Shown here piece by piece: positions 11,109 to 22,807 of a stretch of DNA of 64,000 bases (positions are counted from its first letter, which is position 1; the number at the start of each line of letters is the position of its first letter). The translations under genes were made by a program, and so were the position numbers. Location: NCBI GenBank assembly GCA_014898415.1, contig RCTD01000001.1, positions 186,001 through 250,000 of the forward strand. The letters are read 5' to 3'. The DNA comes from Stromatinia cepivora (Eukaryota > Ascomycota > Leotiomycetes > Helotiales > Sclerotiniaceae). The notes below the pieces were generated by a model that did not search any database, had not been told where the DNA came from, and was given only the letters and a program-made list of their open reading frames with translations.

Positions 11109-13086
11109 ATGAAGTCCTCATACATATAAGGAATCCTCGAGGAAGCCAGCACGCTAAGATACGAAAGTGCTAGGGTAGTGCTGATGCGGGCCCGCTTGCT
11201 CCATAACACATAACACGACAAAGATGGAGAAGGGAACTTGGATAACTGAAAGTCTGATAAGATTCTTGACTTCAATCGAGTAAAAATAATGGATCCAATG
11301 GATGTAAAAGGACAGACGGGATCGGTCGGTGGTGGGATAGTGGTATCCGATGTAAAAAGTATGGTAGTAGGAATTTTACCTTTGTGTTTGTAAAAATAAT
11401 GTAGAAGAAAGGCGTACAAGATCTGTTACTTCTCTTGGAAGGATACTATTGCGCCATCATTCATGAGAAAAACAATATCAACAATTGATTACGCACTCCC
11501 AAAAATAGATTGAATTGATAGGATGAGAAGAAGCTTCAAGCTAAGAATGAAAAAATACTAAGAATAATTGGGAGTAACATCGTATCCTCACTCGGTTCGT
11601 TTCCTATAAAATTGGATCTTAATACCGATGAAAATAAATTAATAAAAGTTACCTTCTTCAATTGAACGAGGTCTCCTCAATAGAGGCGCAATTTGATCCA
11701 TCCCTCCATTTTTGTTTTAGAGGTTGGTTGTTCTGCATTGTTCAGCAGGACAAGATTCTCGAGATCATCCAAACTGAATGTACCCCTGCATAATGGCTTC
11801 CCCGTCTTTGGTAATATCGATGTGAGCATAGCATACCGAAGTAAATTGGTAAAAAGCAGAGAAACATTCCAGGGGTTTTTCTGATGAGTCAAAAATTCAT
11901 AATTTCTGGTTCGTATAGCATCAACCTTAACTGTATGTAGTAATGTTAGTGGGTTTTTGATACAATAAATTCGTTGCTTTGCTGTTGAAAGCAACGTTAC
12001 AATTTGGTGGGAAGGCATTTATCCTTCGTACGACCATACGAAAGACGAAAGCTTGGGATGTTTTGTACTGTACAAAGCTGCAATCAATGGATATGGAGAA
12101 AATGCGAGGAAGATCTTCGGAATACAGATGATTTAAGGGCTTAGCTAAAGCATCATCTTCATTTCCAGAAGTACAAACTTCTTCAACCAGAAGTCAGTCA
12201 ATATGCCTCCTTGCCTGGAGCTTGCTAAGTATGTTTTTTCCCCAAGACTCTTAAGACTGAAGAAGGAGGCCGTTTGTTATTAGCGTACATTATTCCGAAC
12301 GGGACAAACAAGCCATTAAGCGGATGTAACTTGTACAACTAGAAGAAACATCAAACGACCTTTTAAATTTCCCCGCTCCTTTTCCGTGAAACTTCATTAC
12401 TCCAGTACAAGATCTTGAAAACTTTTGAAGCTTGTATCGTGGTGTAACTGTACAACGACCAACATTTGAGTTGGTGTGCCAATAATGGTCAAACCATTGA
12501 ATCACTTTGTCTGATCTTTCTTACTCGGGGCTCATTACCATTGCCGTTAGTGGACATAGATCTCTCATTGAAATCTTGGACTGATCACCAAGTGGATTTC
12601 AAGGTTGTGTCTTGTGGGGTAAGCAGATTACTATCTTTCTATCAGAAGGCTATCAGTACTAGGTCGTCGTGACGTTCCATACACCATCATAATATTGGAG
12701 GGGTAGAGTGACAAAGTTCAAAGTCACAAAACTTGGACCGTCCAATGAATAGCGCTACCACGAGGAGATGCTATCAAGGTTTGTTGCTGGTGGTTGGATT
12801 TCCTTGCAGTGAAGCCTGGAATCTGATACTTTAATAAAATCTTCATGGGGTGATACCGGTAGGTACGGTAGGTATGGTAGGTCAAGTCTTTGACAATTCC
12901 TTTGATTACGTTTGGTTTTATATTCACTGCTCGCATTCCGCATATTCCGTATCTGAAGAAATTAATCATAGCCAAACTTTCGGTGAACTTATACTGCAAC
13001 AAACAACCACCTTCATACTTTCATATCTACCAAAGAAAACATCCTCACACCTTCCGACATACACTTAACATTCAACTACATTCAAA
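11109..13086. promoter_or_regulatory. Divergent promoter region of hxk3 and dam1
   Basis: A 2 kb region between two divergent GlcNAc genes, so it should hold both promoters. GTCACAAAA at 12723-12731 matches the Ndt80-class element GNCRCAAA(A/T), 357 bp upstream of the dam1 ATG; roughly one match per 4 kb is expected by chance on both strands, so this is weak. A GGTAGGTACGGTAGG-like repeat lies at 12857-12882. A 113-codon minus-strand open frame (11677-12018) has no recognisable features and is not called. Confidence 0.45.
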
Positions 13087-14337
13087 ATGAGACTCATCAT
13101 CAGAGACGGTAAAACGGAAGCTTGCGCCTACGTTGCGCAATACATTATTGGTAAGATTCTTCCTCCAGCTCAATTTACAAACACTGCTTAACATCCGGTT
13201 AGATCGTATCAACGCCTTCGGACCAACGCCAGAACACCCTTTCGTCCTTGGTCTTCCTACCGGTTCTTCTCCTATCGGTATCTACAAGATCCTCGTTGAA
13301 AAGTACAAGGCTGGTGAAATCTCATTCAAAAATGTCGTCACCTTCAACATGGTATGTTTCTAACCCTCGCGCATAAGCTACATATGTACAGCTTCACTAC
13401 CAAGAGTCAGATCACTAACATTGGTAACTTGCATAGGACGAATACATTGGCATCCCGCGCAACCACCCAGAAAGCTACCATACATTTATGTACAAACATT
13501 TCTTCTCGCACGTCGATGCCCTTCCTCAAAATGTCCACATCTTAAATGGCAATGCCGAGAACCTCGAAGCAGAATGTATACATTATGAGGAAACTATCAA
13601 AGCAAAGGGTGGAATCGATTTATTCCTTGGAGGAATTGGACCAGATGGACATCTTGCATTCAATGAGCCTGGATCTTCCCTTGCTTCTCGTACAAGAGTT
13701 AAGACTTTGGCATATGATACCATCATTGCCAATTCCCGATTCTTCGATAATGATCTGGAGAAGGTTCCCAAAATGGCTTTAACAGTGGGTATTCAAACCG
13801 TGTTGGAGGCCAGAGAAGTTGTCATCATTATCACTGGAGCACACAAGGCATTGGCATTGAAGAAATGTATTGAAGAAGGTGTGAACCACATGTGGACTCT
13901 CTCAAGTTTACAACTTCATCCTCATCCGATGATCGTTGTGGATGAAGATGCAACACTTGAGCTTCAGGTTAAGACTGTCAAGGTAGCTACCCCACTTTAC
14001 CCCGCAATCCACTTACCCCTCCATTAGCCCTTCCTCCATCATAACTCACACTCAATGCTAACAAAATATTCAACAGTACTTCAAGTCAATTGAGAAAGTC
14101 GCCGCCGCTCAAGGTTTCGAACAAATCCTTCCATCTGCTGCCCGTACAGGTCCCAAGCGTACTACACCTGTTCCACCCATGCCAGAAAGCTTGGTCAAGG
14201 AAGAATCTACCATTATATCCCCACAACCTCTCACAACCACGCTCTTAGCCGCGCCAGCTACTGAGTACCCAGTCCGCAGAAGCCATACTCCAGAATTGAT
14301 TCCTGACCGCATGGGAAGCAGAATCTTGGCAGTTTAA
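13087..14337 (+). CDS. dam1: Glucosamine-6-phosphate deaminase/isomerase
   Basis: Converts glucosamine-6-phosphate to fructose-6-phosphate and ammonia, the last step of GlcNAc catabolism. Exons are 13087-13150, 13203-13351, 13437-13982 and 14077-14337, giving 339 aa. The NagB fold is complete: [16 protein letters not shown] with Asp72 at the start of exon 3, and [17 protein letters not shown] carrying Asp141, His143 and Glu148, the same numbers as the E. coli NagB catalytic residues. The last 70 or so residues, Pro- and Ser-rich, extend past the bacterial enzyme (266 aa), as is common in fungi. It is convergent with the deacetylase and divergent from the kinase. Expression is presumably GlcNAc-induced along with its neighbours. 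Confidence 0.96.
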
Positions 14338-15284
14338 TACCACGAATCGAGAATTGGGAACGGATTGGTGTATGGGAGGATTAAATTTGGTTACATGCAC
14401 ATGAGACCGCAAAGTCCACTCTTTGGTAGCGGGATTGTTGCTCACTAAGAAGTTTATTTTTGCAAAGCTTCTCTACTTATTGCCTTTCTTTTCTTTTTGC
14501 ATATTTGCAGGCACAATATGTATGTTTGCATTTTTTTGCAAGATGATACTAGGTACTCACTCTGCTTATGTTTCTGGCCAAGGCACAGAAGTTATTTACA
14601 TTAAAGTAAAGTCACCTAAACTAAAATTCTAAAATTCTCACGAATGCCCTGTATTGTTAGTTAGATTAGATGAGAACAATGAGAAATGAATATATGAATA
14701 TCAAGATCGTGTTTGGGCTGATGTGTACATCGTGTTTTGTGCATATTTTCATGTATACGAGTGCGTGATTCAACAAAATACCTTTCTATCCAACTGCCTC
14801 TCAAGTTTATTACATGTCTACCTAGATACCAACTTTTTGACTAAAACATACAGGTCATACTCGCCCGGAATAGATAGATTTAATACACAAATACAAATAA
14901 CACAGTGGACATTAAACACATCAAGATATTAAAGTATCATAAAAATTTCTCTTTTGAAAAAATGTGTATCGCTAGCTGTCTAATTGCTTTCTTTCTTACT
15001 CGCGTTCTGACTTGCGTTCTAAAACCATTTTGTATCCTATGTGCATATCTCGATTTCGTAATCGTCACGTCATGTTATGACGATTTGATGGGTGGGTATT
15101 GTGCTCCGTTTGTAAGTACATTGTGAAAAGAAAACAAAAGAAAAGAAGTAGAAAATTTCCCCGGAAACCCCATGCAGTTTTCCCACCATGGAATTTCGTT
15201 CCCTTGCGTGAGTAGCCTTCATTTAATCCTCAACCTGCGCTCTCAATTGTTATCAAAGCATCCCGAACTCTATTGTTTTACCCT
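14338..15284. other. Convergent intergenic region dam1/dac1
   Basis: Both flanking genes end here, so the 0.95 kb should contain their 3' ends. It is AT-rich and I see no gene, repeat or RNA in it. Confidence 0.5.
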
Positions 15285-16722
15285 TTACCCAACTATCTTT
15301 TTCTCTCCTTCTCCTTCCCTCTCAAAAACCCTAACCCCAAATTTCCACACCTGATCCACCACCACCCTCTTTCTCCCATCACTCTCCACAACCACATCAA
15401 GCACACACAAATCCGCATCCATTCCCCCCTCCAACGCGCCCTTCCTATCAAAAACCCCCAACATCCTCGCCGGCGTCTCGGTAACCGCCTTCAAAGCCTG
15501 AGCCACACTACAACTCGTCCAGTTCAAAAAATTACTCACGCATTCTACAAGCGTGATACTGGATCCTGCAATCTTATTGGTCGATTCGAGACGCAGATGG
15601 ATGCCGTCTTTGAGTATGTATTCGCCGTTCCAGGCGTAGCGGCCGTCGGGGAGTCCGACGAGGTGCATGGCGTCTGTTACGAGGATGAGGCCTGAAGGGT
15701 GTGCGTTGTAGGCTAGGGTTATGGTGGTGGGGTGCAGATGGATAGAGTCGGCTATGATGCCGAAGTAGGGGCGTTGGGTTATGGGTTTGAGGGGTGGGAT
15801 TATGTTTTGAGTAGTGATGGGGGTGGAGGGGGGGGTTGTGGAGGGAGAAGTGCTGGTTGTGGGGGTTGTGCCGAGGAGACCGAAGATACCGGGGTTACGG
15901 TGGTGGAGGGGGCGCATGGCGTTGAAGAGGTGGGTTATCATTGTTGCGCCGGCGGAAACGGCGGCCGTGGCATCTTCGTATGTGGCTTCTGTGTGGCCGA
16001 TGCTGAAGATGATGTTATGGGGGGGAGAGGTGAGGGTTGGGATTAGAGAGGTCATGTGTGGGAGTTCTGGGGCAGCGGTTATCAGGCGGATATTTCCTAG
16101 AAGATTGGGAGCGCCATAACATTCTGAGAGAGTGGTGAGGTCGTTGGATTTAGGGACGAGTAGGACGGGAAGAGGATGGATTCCATTTTTGGTAGCGGAA
16201 AGGAATGGTCCTTCGACGTGAGCGCCGAGAGATTCGGTACCATCTGATGCAAGACGATTTGCTCCAGAAGGACCTAGAAATGGAAGTGCCTTGTGAGAAT
16301 CATTAGTATGGGTTCAGTGATAAATTACATTCAGTACTTACATGATGATAGACCTCCGGGCGTGATGATGTGATAGTAGGTAAATGAGAAGTAACACCCG
16401 TCTTGATCAATAATTGATTGATTCGTCGAAATTCCTTGCCATAAGCATTAGGATCGTCACCTTCTGGTATAGAAGCAAAGTCAAATCCAAAAGCTCCATT
16501 CAACTGCGTATCGATGAAACCTGGAGAAATAATGCGACCACCAAGATCAATAACCTCGTCAGGTACACATAATTGTGAGTAAAAAGCTTCCTGGCTTTGG
16601 ATAATCTTGCCGGTAGAAGATGATACCCACAGATCTTGAGTAACTAAAGATTCTCCCTTCAACAGACGACAGTTTGTAAACTTTGTGACTTTAGAAGTCG
16701 AGGTTGGTAGTGCCGATGGCAT
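15285..16722 (-). CDS. dac1: N-acetylglucosamine-6-phosphate deacetylase
   Basis: Amidohydrolase that removes acetate from GlcNAc-6-phosphate. Two exons, 16342-16722 and 15285-16289, joined across a 52-bp intron, give 461 aa. Family motifs are GGRIISPGFIDTQLNGAFG, the metal-site HVEGPF (Glu153), GHTEATY (His226), HLFNAM (His247), IIADSIHLHP and the catalytic LVTDAM (Asp333), and the usual C-terminal cap GGMDADLCVLD. Between His247 and the ADS motif there is an insert of Thr/Ser/Pro low complexity at about 266-288, absent from bacterial NagA. It is divergently paired with nag3 through a 1.2 kb shared promoter region. Confidence 0.95.
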
Positions 16723-17897
16723 CGTTGTGGTTGGAGAGTTTTTGTTACAGAGGAATTATTGTTACAGAGAAAGGTAGATAGGTAGTTATTTAAGAAATTA
16801 GTTTGGGGACAAAGAGAAGATGATTGAAATTATAACGCGAATGATACCAAAATCTCATTCACTGGAAGATTCTATAGACTTGAACCTCGAGATTCACTTG
16901 TACACAGGTAGGTAGGTTACTTACTGTACTTACTAGCATATGATCATAACCAGGCATACCTAAATGCCTGCCATACATGATTTGATGGTGCAAACTCCAA
17001 CATTAGATTCGACACATGATAACCTTAAAACAAGGCTACCATAGATAAACTCGAATTCTCAAGTAAGGTTATTATCGATTGTACCGTACAATGACTCAGT
17101 ATCTTACATCACATCACATCATATCACATCACATCTATCTACCATATCGCAGCATTGGATTGGTATAGTTTGTAGTGGATTGAGTGGAGAGGTGGAGAGG
17201 AGACGAGTTAACCGTTACCATCAATGTTGGAGTTTTGATCTGATGGTGAATGGGAATCTCCAATACATATGTAACGTCGTATCCTATCATCGGATCGTCG
17301 GAATGTCGGTAATTCGTAAAAAATGTTGATGGTCGAATAATAATCCATTTATCAAGCACACTTGGAAATAACTTGATGGTAATTAGATGCCAAGCCGCCG
17401 AAGTTACATATTCCTGTTTGAAGAAATGTTGGATCGTTTTTCTTGTGTAATTCATGCTGAATATAAATGAAAGTGCATGCATTAATTTCCGATGATTTCC
17501 CGGTATAACATCATGTGACCTTTTTCGGAGGAGGAAGCCCAAACGACAACATCCTAGCCAACACCAACCACTTGCATTTGTTCCAAGTTGGCTACACCAA
17601 GGTGCTGAATATGTGAGGCTGATGATTATATATCAAAAACATCTTTTGCGCACTTCTTGAACAGTGGCGAAGAGGCAATAGTTGTGATGAGAACGCACAT
17701 CTTCAATTTCACTCATATCGCACAAGTCCAATAGTATTCTTCATATATCATGAAACCCTGATTAAGGAAAGCGGAGCACCAGGCCATCTCAGCAAACGTT
17801 GCGCTGAAATTGCATAGCCTTGTTACACTTCTCAGATTACAATTACGTTGAGCTCAAAGAGGAAACAACGACATTTGTACAGCAACAACTACCAAAG
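16723..17897. promoter_or_regulatory. Divergent promoter region of dac1 and nag3
   Basis: It separates two divergent GlcNAc genes and should serve both. It holds a perfect 7-bp inverted repeat CAGGCAT-ACCTAA-ATGCCTG (16951-16970), ATCAC-type short repeats (about 17107-17133) and one minimal TTTGCG (CGCAAA) core at 17645-17650. A chance minus-strand frame at 17135-17542 is not supported as a gene. Confidence 0.45.
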
Positions 17898-20800
17898 ATG
17901 GACGTTACAGAGGAGGAGCTGGATCCTTTATGGAAGGACCTCGATTGGTAGGTTTATAAGCCACTTATATAGAGGCTGAGAAGTAGGCTGACAAAATGAA
18001 GGGCTATGGGACAGTGAGTCTATTCTTAGTTTGCTGAGCTGTATATGGTAACCATTTACGGCTTTGCTATCATGTGTTTGATTACATGTACTGATAAGGA
18101 ATCTCTGGTTCTAGATGCTTTATGATGGGATTTGAAGGGACCGAGGTTACTCCTCAGATCAGGACTCTTATTGAAGATCATCATCTAGGTGCTATCCTGT
18201 TGTCGACGAAGAATATGAAGTGTAATAATTTGTATTTCTTATTTCTACTTGTAGTGTTTCTGTTCTTCCATCGTTTCGTAATTCAATGGGTAGCTGGCAT
18301 TGGGCTTGGGCTTATCACGTTGATGGGTATTGACCAGCCATGTGATTTGTCTCTCACTCATATATTTCACGTGCATTGCTTCATATGATGTTGTTGTTCT
18401 TCAAGCTTCCTCAAAAGCAGACGTTAACTTGAGTAGCTGCCCGCGAGACAGCAAATCTAGTGCAGGAGCTTCAAACGATCGCGCATCAAGCCGGACATCT
18501 AGTACCTTTAATCATTGCTCTTGATCAAGAAAATGGGGGCGTCAATAGTCTCTTCGATGAAGATTATATCTGTCAATTTCCCAGTGCGATGGGAATGGCA
18601 GCAACGGGATCTCCTGAGCTTGCATACGAAGTTGCTAATGCTACGGCCAAAGAGCTATCAGCAGTTGGAGTTAATATGATTATGGGCCCTTGTCTTGATG
18701 TCCTGACAAATGCTCGTTATCAACCTTTGGGTGTCAGAGCTACTGGGGATGATCCTCAAGAAGTTTCTCAATATGGTATTGCTGCTATGAATGGGTATAA
18801 GGATGCTGGAATCGCTACCTGCGGGAAGCATTTTCCATCTTATGGAAACTTAGATTTCCTAGGGTCATCTCTTGATATGCCCATCATTACAGAGACTCTT
18901 GAACAATTAAGTCTTGGTGCTCTTGTTCCGTTCCGAAATGCTATTCGTGAAGGAATGGATTCCATAATGGTCGGTGGATGTGCTATAGCAAATGCTGGTT
19001 TGTTTGTCTTTCCCATTAATGACTGGCATCACTAACACTGCAAAGGAATGAATGTTATGCACGCTTGTCTTAGTGACCAAGTTGTGGATGATCTCCTACG
19101 TAACGACCTTGGATTCAATGGTGTAGTTGTTTCCGAATGTCTTGAAATGGAAGCATTAAGCCATGATATCGGAGTCAGAGGTGGTACAGTTATGGCAGTA
19201 GAAGCTGGATGCGATATGGTTCTTCTCTGCCGTTCTTACTCTGTTCAACGAGAAGCCATTGCAGGGTTGAAACTCGGTCTCGAAAATGACATGATTTCTA
19301 GAGAACGTATCAATCTCTCTCTCAAACGAGTTCTCAGAGTCAAATCGCAATGCACATCTTGGGCTAAAGCTTTAGACCCTCCAGGAATCAGCCATCTAGC
19401 ATCTTTACATCCTAGTCATCTCGCTCTATCAACTAAAGCATACGATCACTCAATAACCATCATGAGAGATAAAGGCCATCTGCTGCCACTATCAAATAGT
19501 TACTCTGAGGATGATGATGATCTTCTTCTTCTCACACCTTTGGTAAAACCATTACCTGCATCAACCGCAACTCTCAGTAATGAAAACTCAAAATCTACCA
19601 ATACCGAGTCTGAAAAATCACACAAATCATCAATCATGAGTGGTGAAGGTGTATTTCGAGAATTAGGAAGAGCTTTAGCACGTCAAAGACACGGAAGACT
19701 ACTTCATACATCATATACCGCAAATGGTGTTCGACCTGTTCATGAAAATTTGATCAATAGAGCAGGAACCATTATCATCATAACAGCTGATGCAACGCGA
19801 AATTTATATCAAAATGGATTTACAAAACATGTCGCGATGATGTGTTCAATGCTTAGTTCAGCTGGCAAGAAAAAGTCCTTAATCGTGGTTTCCGTCAGTT
19901 CCCCTTATGATTTTGCTATGGATAAAAGTATTGGAACATATGTTTGTACTTTTGATTTTACGGAGACGGCTATGAAAGCATTGGTGAGGGCATTATTTGG
20001 TGATTTTGTTCCTCAAGGAACATTACCTGGTACACTTAGGAAAAGTAGGAAGGTACAAAAATCGAGACAGCATTGGTTGGTGGAGAGTTATGATAGAGAT
20101 AGAGATGCGAGAGGTCTTCAAGCACTCATTACATCTATTGAGAAGACTACACCACCGAATCAACAACCTGCATTAGCTGGTGCAACAGCGGATTCATTCG
20201 AATTGGTATGTTTATTCCAATGCAATTCATGACACATAGGATTCCACATCTACATACATATTAAAATCACTAACACTTTTGTCCTCCTTCCCAGCCACCC
20301 GCATCAAACCACACCCCACTCGAAGAATCCCACTACGTCGTCCGCAATAGCAGTACCCAAGCGCTCTTCGGATTCTGCTCCACCACCTACTCCCCAAGCA
20401 CTCACACTGGCACCATCTCTACCCTCTTCGTCGACCCCTCCAAACGCAACCTCTCAATCGGACACTCCCTCCACCAACGCGCTCTCCGTCATCTCCTCCA
20501 AAAACCCAACATCACCCACCTCCAACTCGGTTCTACCCTCCCAGCCATCTATCTCGGTATACCTATGAGTGATCTCACCGAAGGCGCACGTCTCAAACGC
20601 TGGTTCGCAACAAATGGCTGGGACGTGCTATCCCCTCGATTTCTCTACACATTAATAATCCGGAACCTCGCACTTTGGACACCCCCAGAAGGTTTACTAG
20701 CAACCATCCAACGCGTATCCCTTCAATTCGATTTAATCCACGGCCCATCAAATTCCGCAACCCAAGTCCTCGATTTCGTGCAAACCCATTCGTCAAGTGT

Positions 20801-21423
20801 CGAAATTCATAGTATCTATAATCTCGCCATCATGGATCCCAAATCCTGCGGTATCGTACGTGCTAAATCACCAATCGATGGTTCGCTCGTGGGTACCGTT
20901 ATTATATCTCGTTCCGACACACTTCTTTCGCGCTGGATGCCTGTACTTTCTTCTTCTCCTTCTTCGTATTCTCACCCTAACTCTAATTCCAATTCCAATT
21001 CTCACACAAATCCCAATAATGGAAAAGGTAAAGAAAAAGAAGAAAATCGAGAAGGAAATGGGAATGGAAATGGGAATACAGTAGGAGGAATCATAGCCCC
21101 GATCATCCCATCGAATAACGCGCAGAGAGAAACGATTTTACAGGGTTTAGTCATGTTGAGTATTCGACAGAATAAAAATAAGGGGGATGGGAAGGGGGTG
21201 GTGTTGAATTGGGTTGTGGGCAGTGATAGAGATGTTTTGTTAGGGATGGGTTTTGATGTTTTGGAAGCGTGGGAGGAGGTTGTTTGTCCGGTTGAGAGGG
21301 TGAGTTTATTTTAATTTCTGAGGGTGGGATGGGAGATGGGATATGGAAATGGAGATGGAGATGTGCTGTAAGAAGATGTGCTAACGTATATTTTTATAGT
21401 GGAGCGAGATGAATCTAGGTTGA
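17898..21423 (+). CDS. nag3: GH3 beta-N-acetylglucosaminidase-like protein fused to GNAT domain
   Basis: Intracellular NagZ-like protein (no signal peptide) of 972 aa in seven exons: 17898-17947, 18002-18013 (12 nt), 18115-18221, 18437-18997, 19046-20205, 20295-21299 and 21400-21423. The splices restore DWAMGQCFMMGFEGTEV and the later GH3 motifs ALDQENGG, GKHFPSYGN (K187-H188) and GVVVSECLEME. The position of the GH3 nucleophile (SD in characterised NagZ) is SE here (Glu274), and the acid/base DSH loop reads GSS. The C-terminal third carries GNAT motif A-like sequence (LFVDPSKRNLSIGHSLHQRA) and a second GNAT-like half ending near LLGMGFDVLEAWEEV. It is divergently paired with the deacetylase in the GlcNAc cluster, as GH3 genes are in some other fungi. 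The final 24-nt exon follows a perfect GCTAAC branch point. The enzymatic activity is inferred and uncertain. Confidence 0.88.
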
Positions 21424-21773
21424 GAAGAAAAGGAAATGGAAATTGGACATGCTATCTTTCATGTATTTTATATAAAGAAAATTTTCGACCGGAATATTAT
21501 ACATGAATGTATATATCTCAAGGGATATCTATCCCTTACAGTTATCTTATATCCATCCATCCGCATCTTCATCAGCCACTGGTATTGGGATTAATCTCTC
21601 GAAAGCCCTAAATGTGAGTCTCATAGCACATCAATACATATATATAACCAACCACTCGGCGAATCCATAGTCCCTATAGAATTACCATCAAATCGGATCC
21701 GCATCTTAAAGTTCTCGGAAAAGCTGTCGAGATCAATACAGTTTGTGATTGTATACTTATAAAATCTTCCACT

Positions 21774-21845
21774 CCCACTTCTCTTCCCACTTCTCTTCCC
21801 ACTTCTCTTCCCACTTCTCTTCCCACTTCTCTTCCCACTTCTCTT
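21774..21845. repeat. 12-bp minisatellite, 6 copies
   Basis: Six head-to-tail copies of CCCACTTCTCTT start at 21774, 21786, 21798, 21810, 21822 and 21834. They are followed by short TTCCCAA repeats to about 21870. Confidence 0.95.
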
Positions 21846-22502
21846 CCCAATTCCCAATTCCCAATTCTCAATTCCTAATTCCTAATTCCCAATTCCCAAT
21901 CCCTATCCCCAATCCCTATCCCCATTCCTATCCATTCAATCATAACCACCAAATCAGCTGACCACACATAATACACGCAGGTAATCAGTCACACATAAAT
22001 TTATATTCACATTTCCCATTTCCCATTTTCCATTCGCACTCCCAATTTCCCATTCCCATCTCCCATTCATCTCTCAATTATCCTCATCACGCTCGTATCA
22101 CAAAAAGGTGCGTGTGGAGCCACCCACCCTAGGAGTTGCCACACACACCACCATGATCAAAAAAGGAAAACCCTCCCTCCCATATATAAATAAATCAGCG
22201 AATAAAATATTACCCATCAAAATCAAAGTGTTGCATATCGTATTATTTTATACTTTTATCCAATCCTGATAATCCTGATATTGTCCATCGTATTTTAAAT
22301 TAGATAGATGGGATTTCTAGTGGATTCATTCGAGTGGATACTAGTGGATAGGATTTCTAATGAATGAAATGAGGATGGAGTGAATGTTTAAACTTTGTTG
22401 CATATCGCAAAACCAATACATGTTGATGAAATGATGATTTCAAAGAAGCGGAGGGAGGAATTCTTTTACCGCTTTTTTAGATGTAATCTATATAGATATA
22501 CA

Positions 22503-22807
22503 TACTCCGTAATGTGGTAAGTATATATATTTATATAATGATTCCATACACATTTTGTTGTATATATATATCTCTTAATCCAAGAAAGAAAAGGTTCGAT
22601 TTAAAAAATATATTTATGTAACCTTTATTTATTGCAACATAGGTAACCTTACATCCATCGCAAAAGAATAATAAAAGAGGAAATGAATATTTTGGAGGAA
22701 TCTCGGCGGAGCAGAAATAATCTCCACCCACACACATAACCCTACATCTATCTCCATCCTCTCCACGTACGGTGCAGAATTACGGAGTAAGCTTAACATA
22801 CGGAGTA
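22503..22807. repeat. TACGGAGTA words
   Basis: The 9-mer TACGGAGTA occurs at 22781-22789 and 22799-22807 and as its reverse complement TACTCCGTA at 22503-22511. Function unknown; it may be a binding site or a relic of a dispersed repeat. Confidence 0.6.

Noticed and set aside
11677..12018. 113-codon minus-strand frame in the hxk3-dam1 promoter
   Set aside because: No domain, no homology recognised, AT-rich intergenic context; too little to call a gene.
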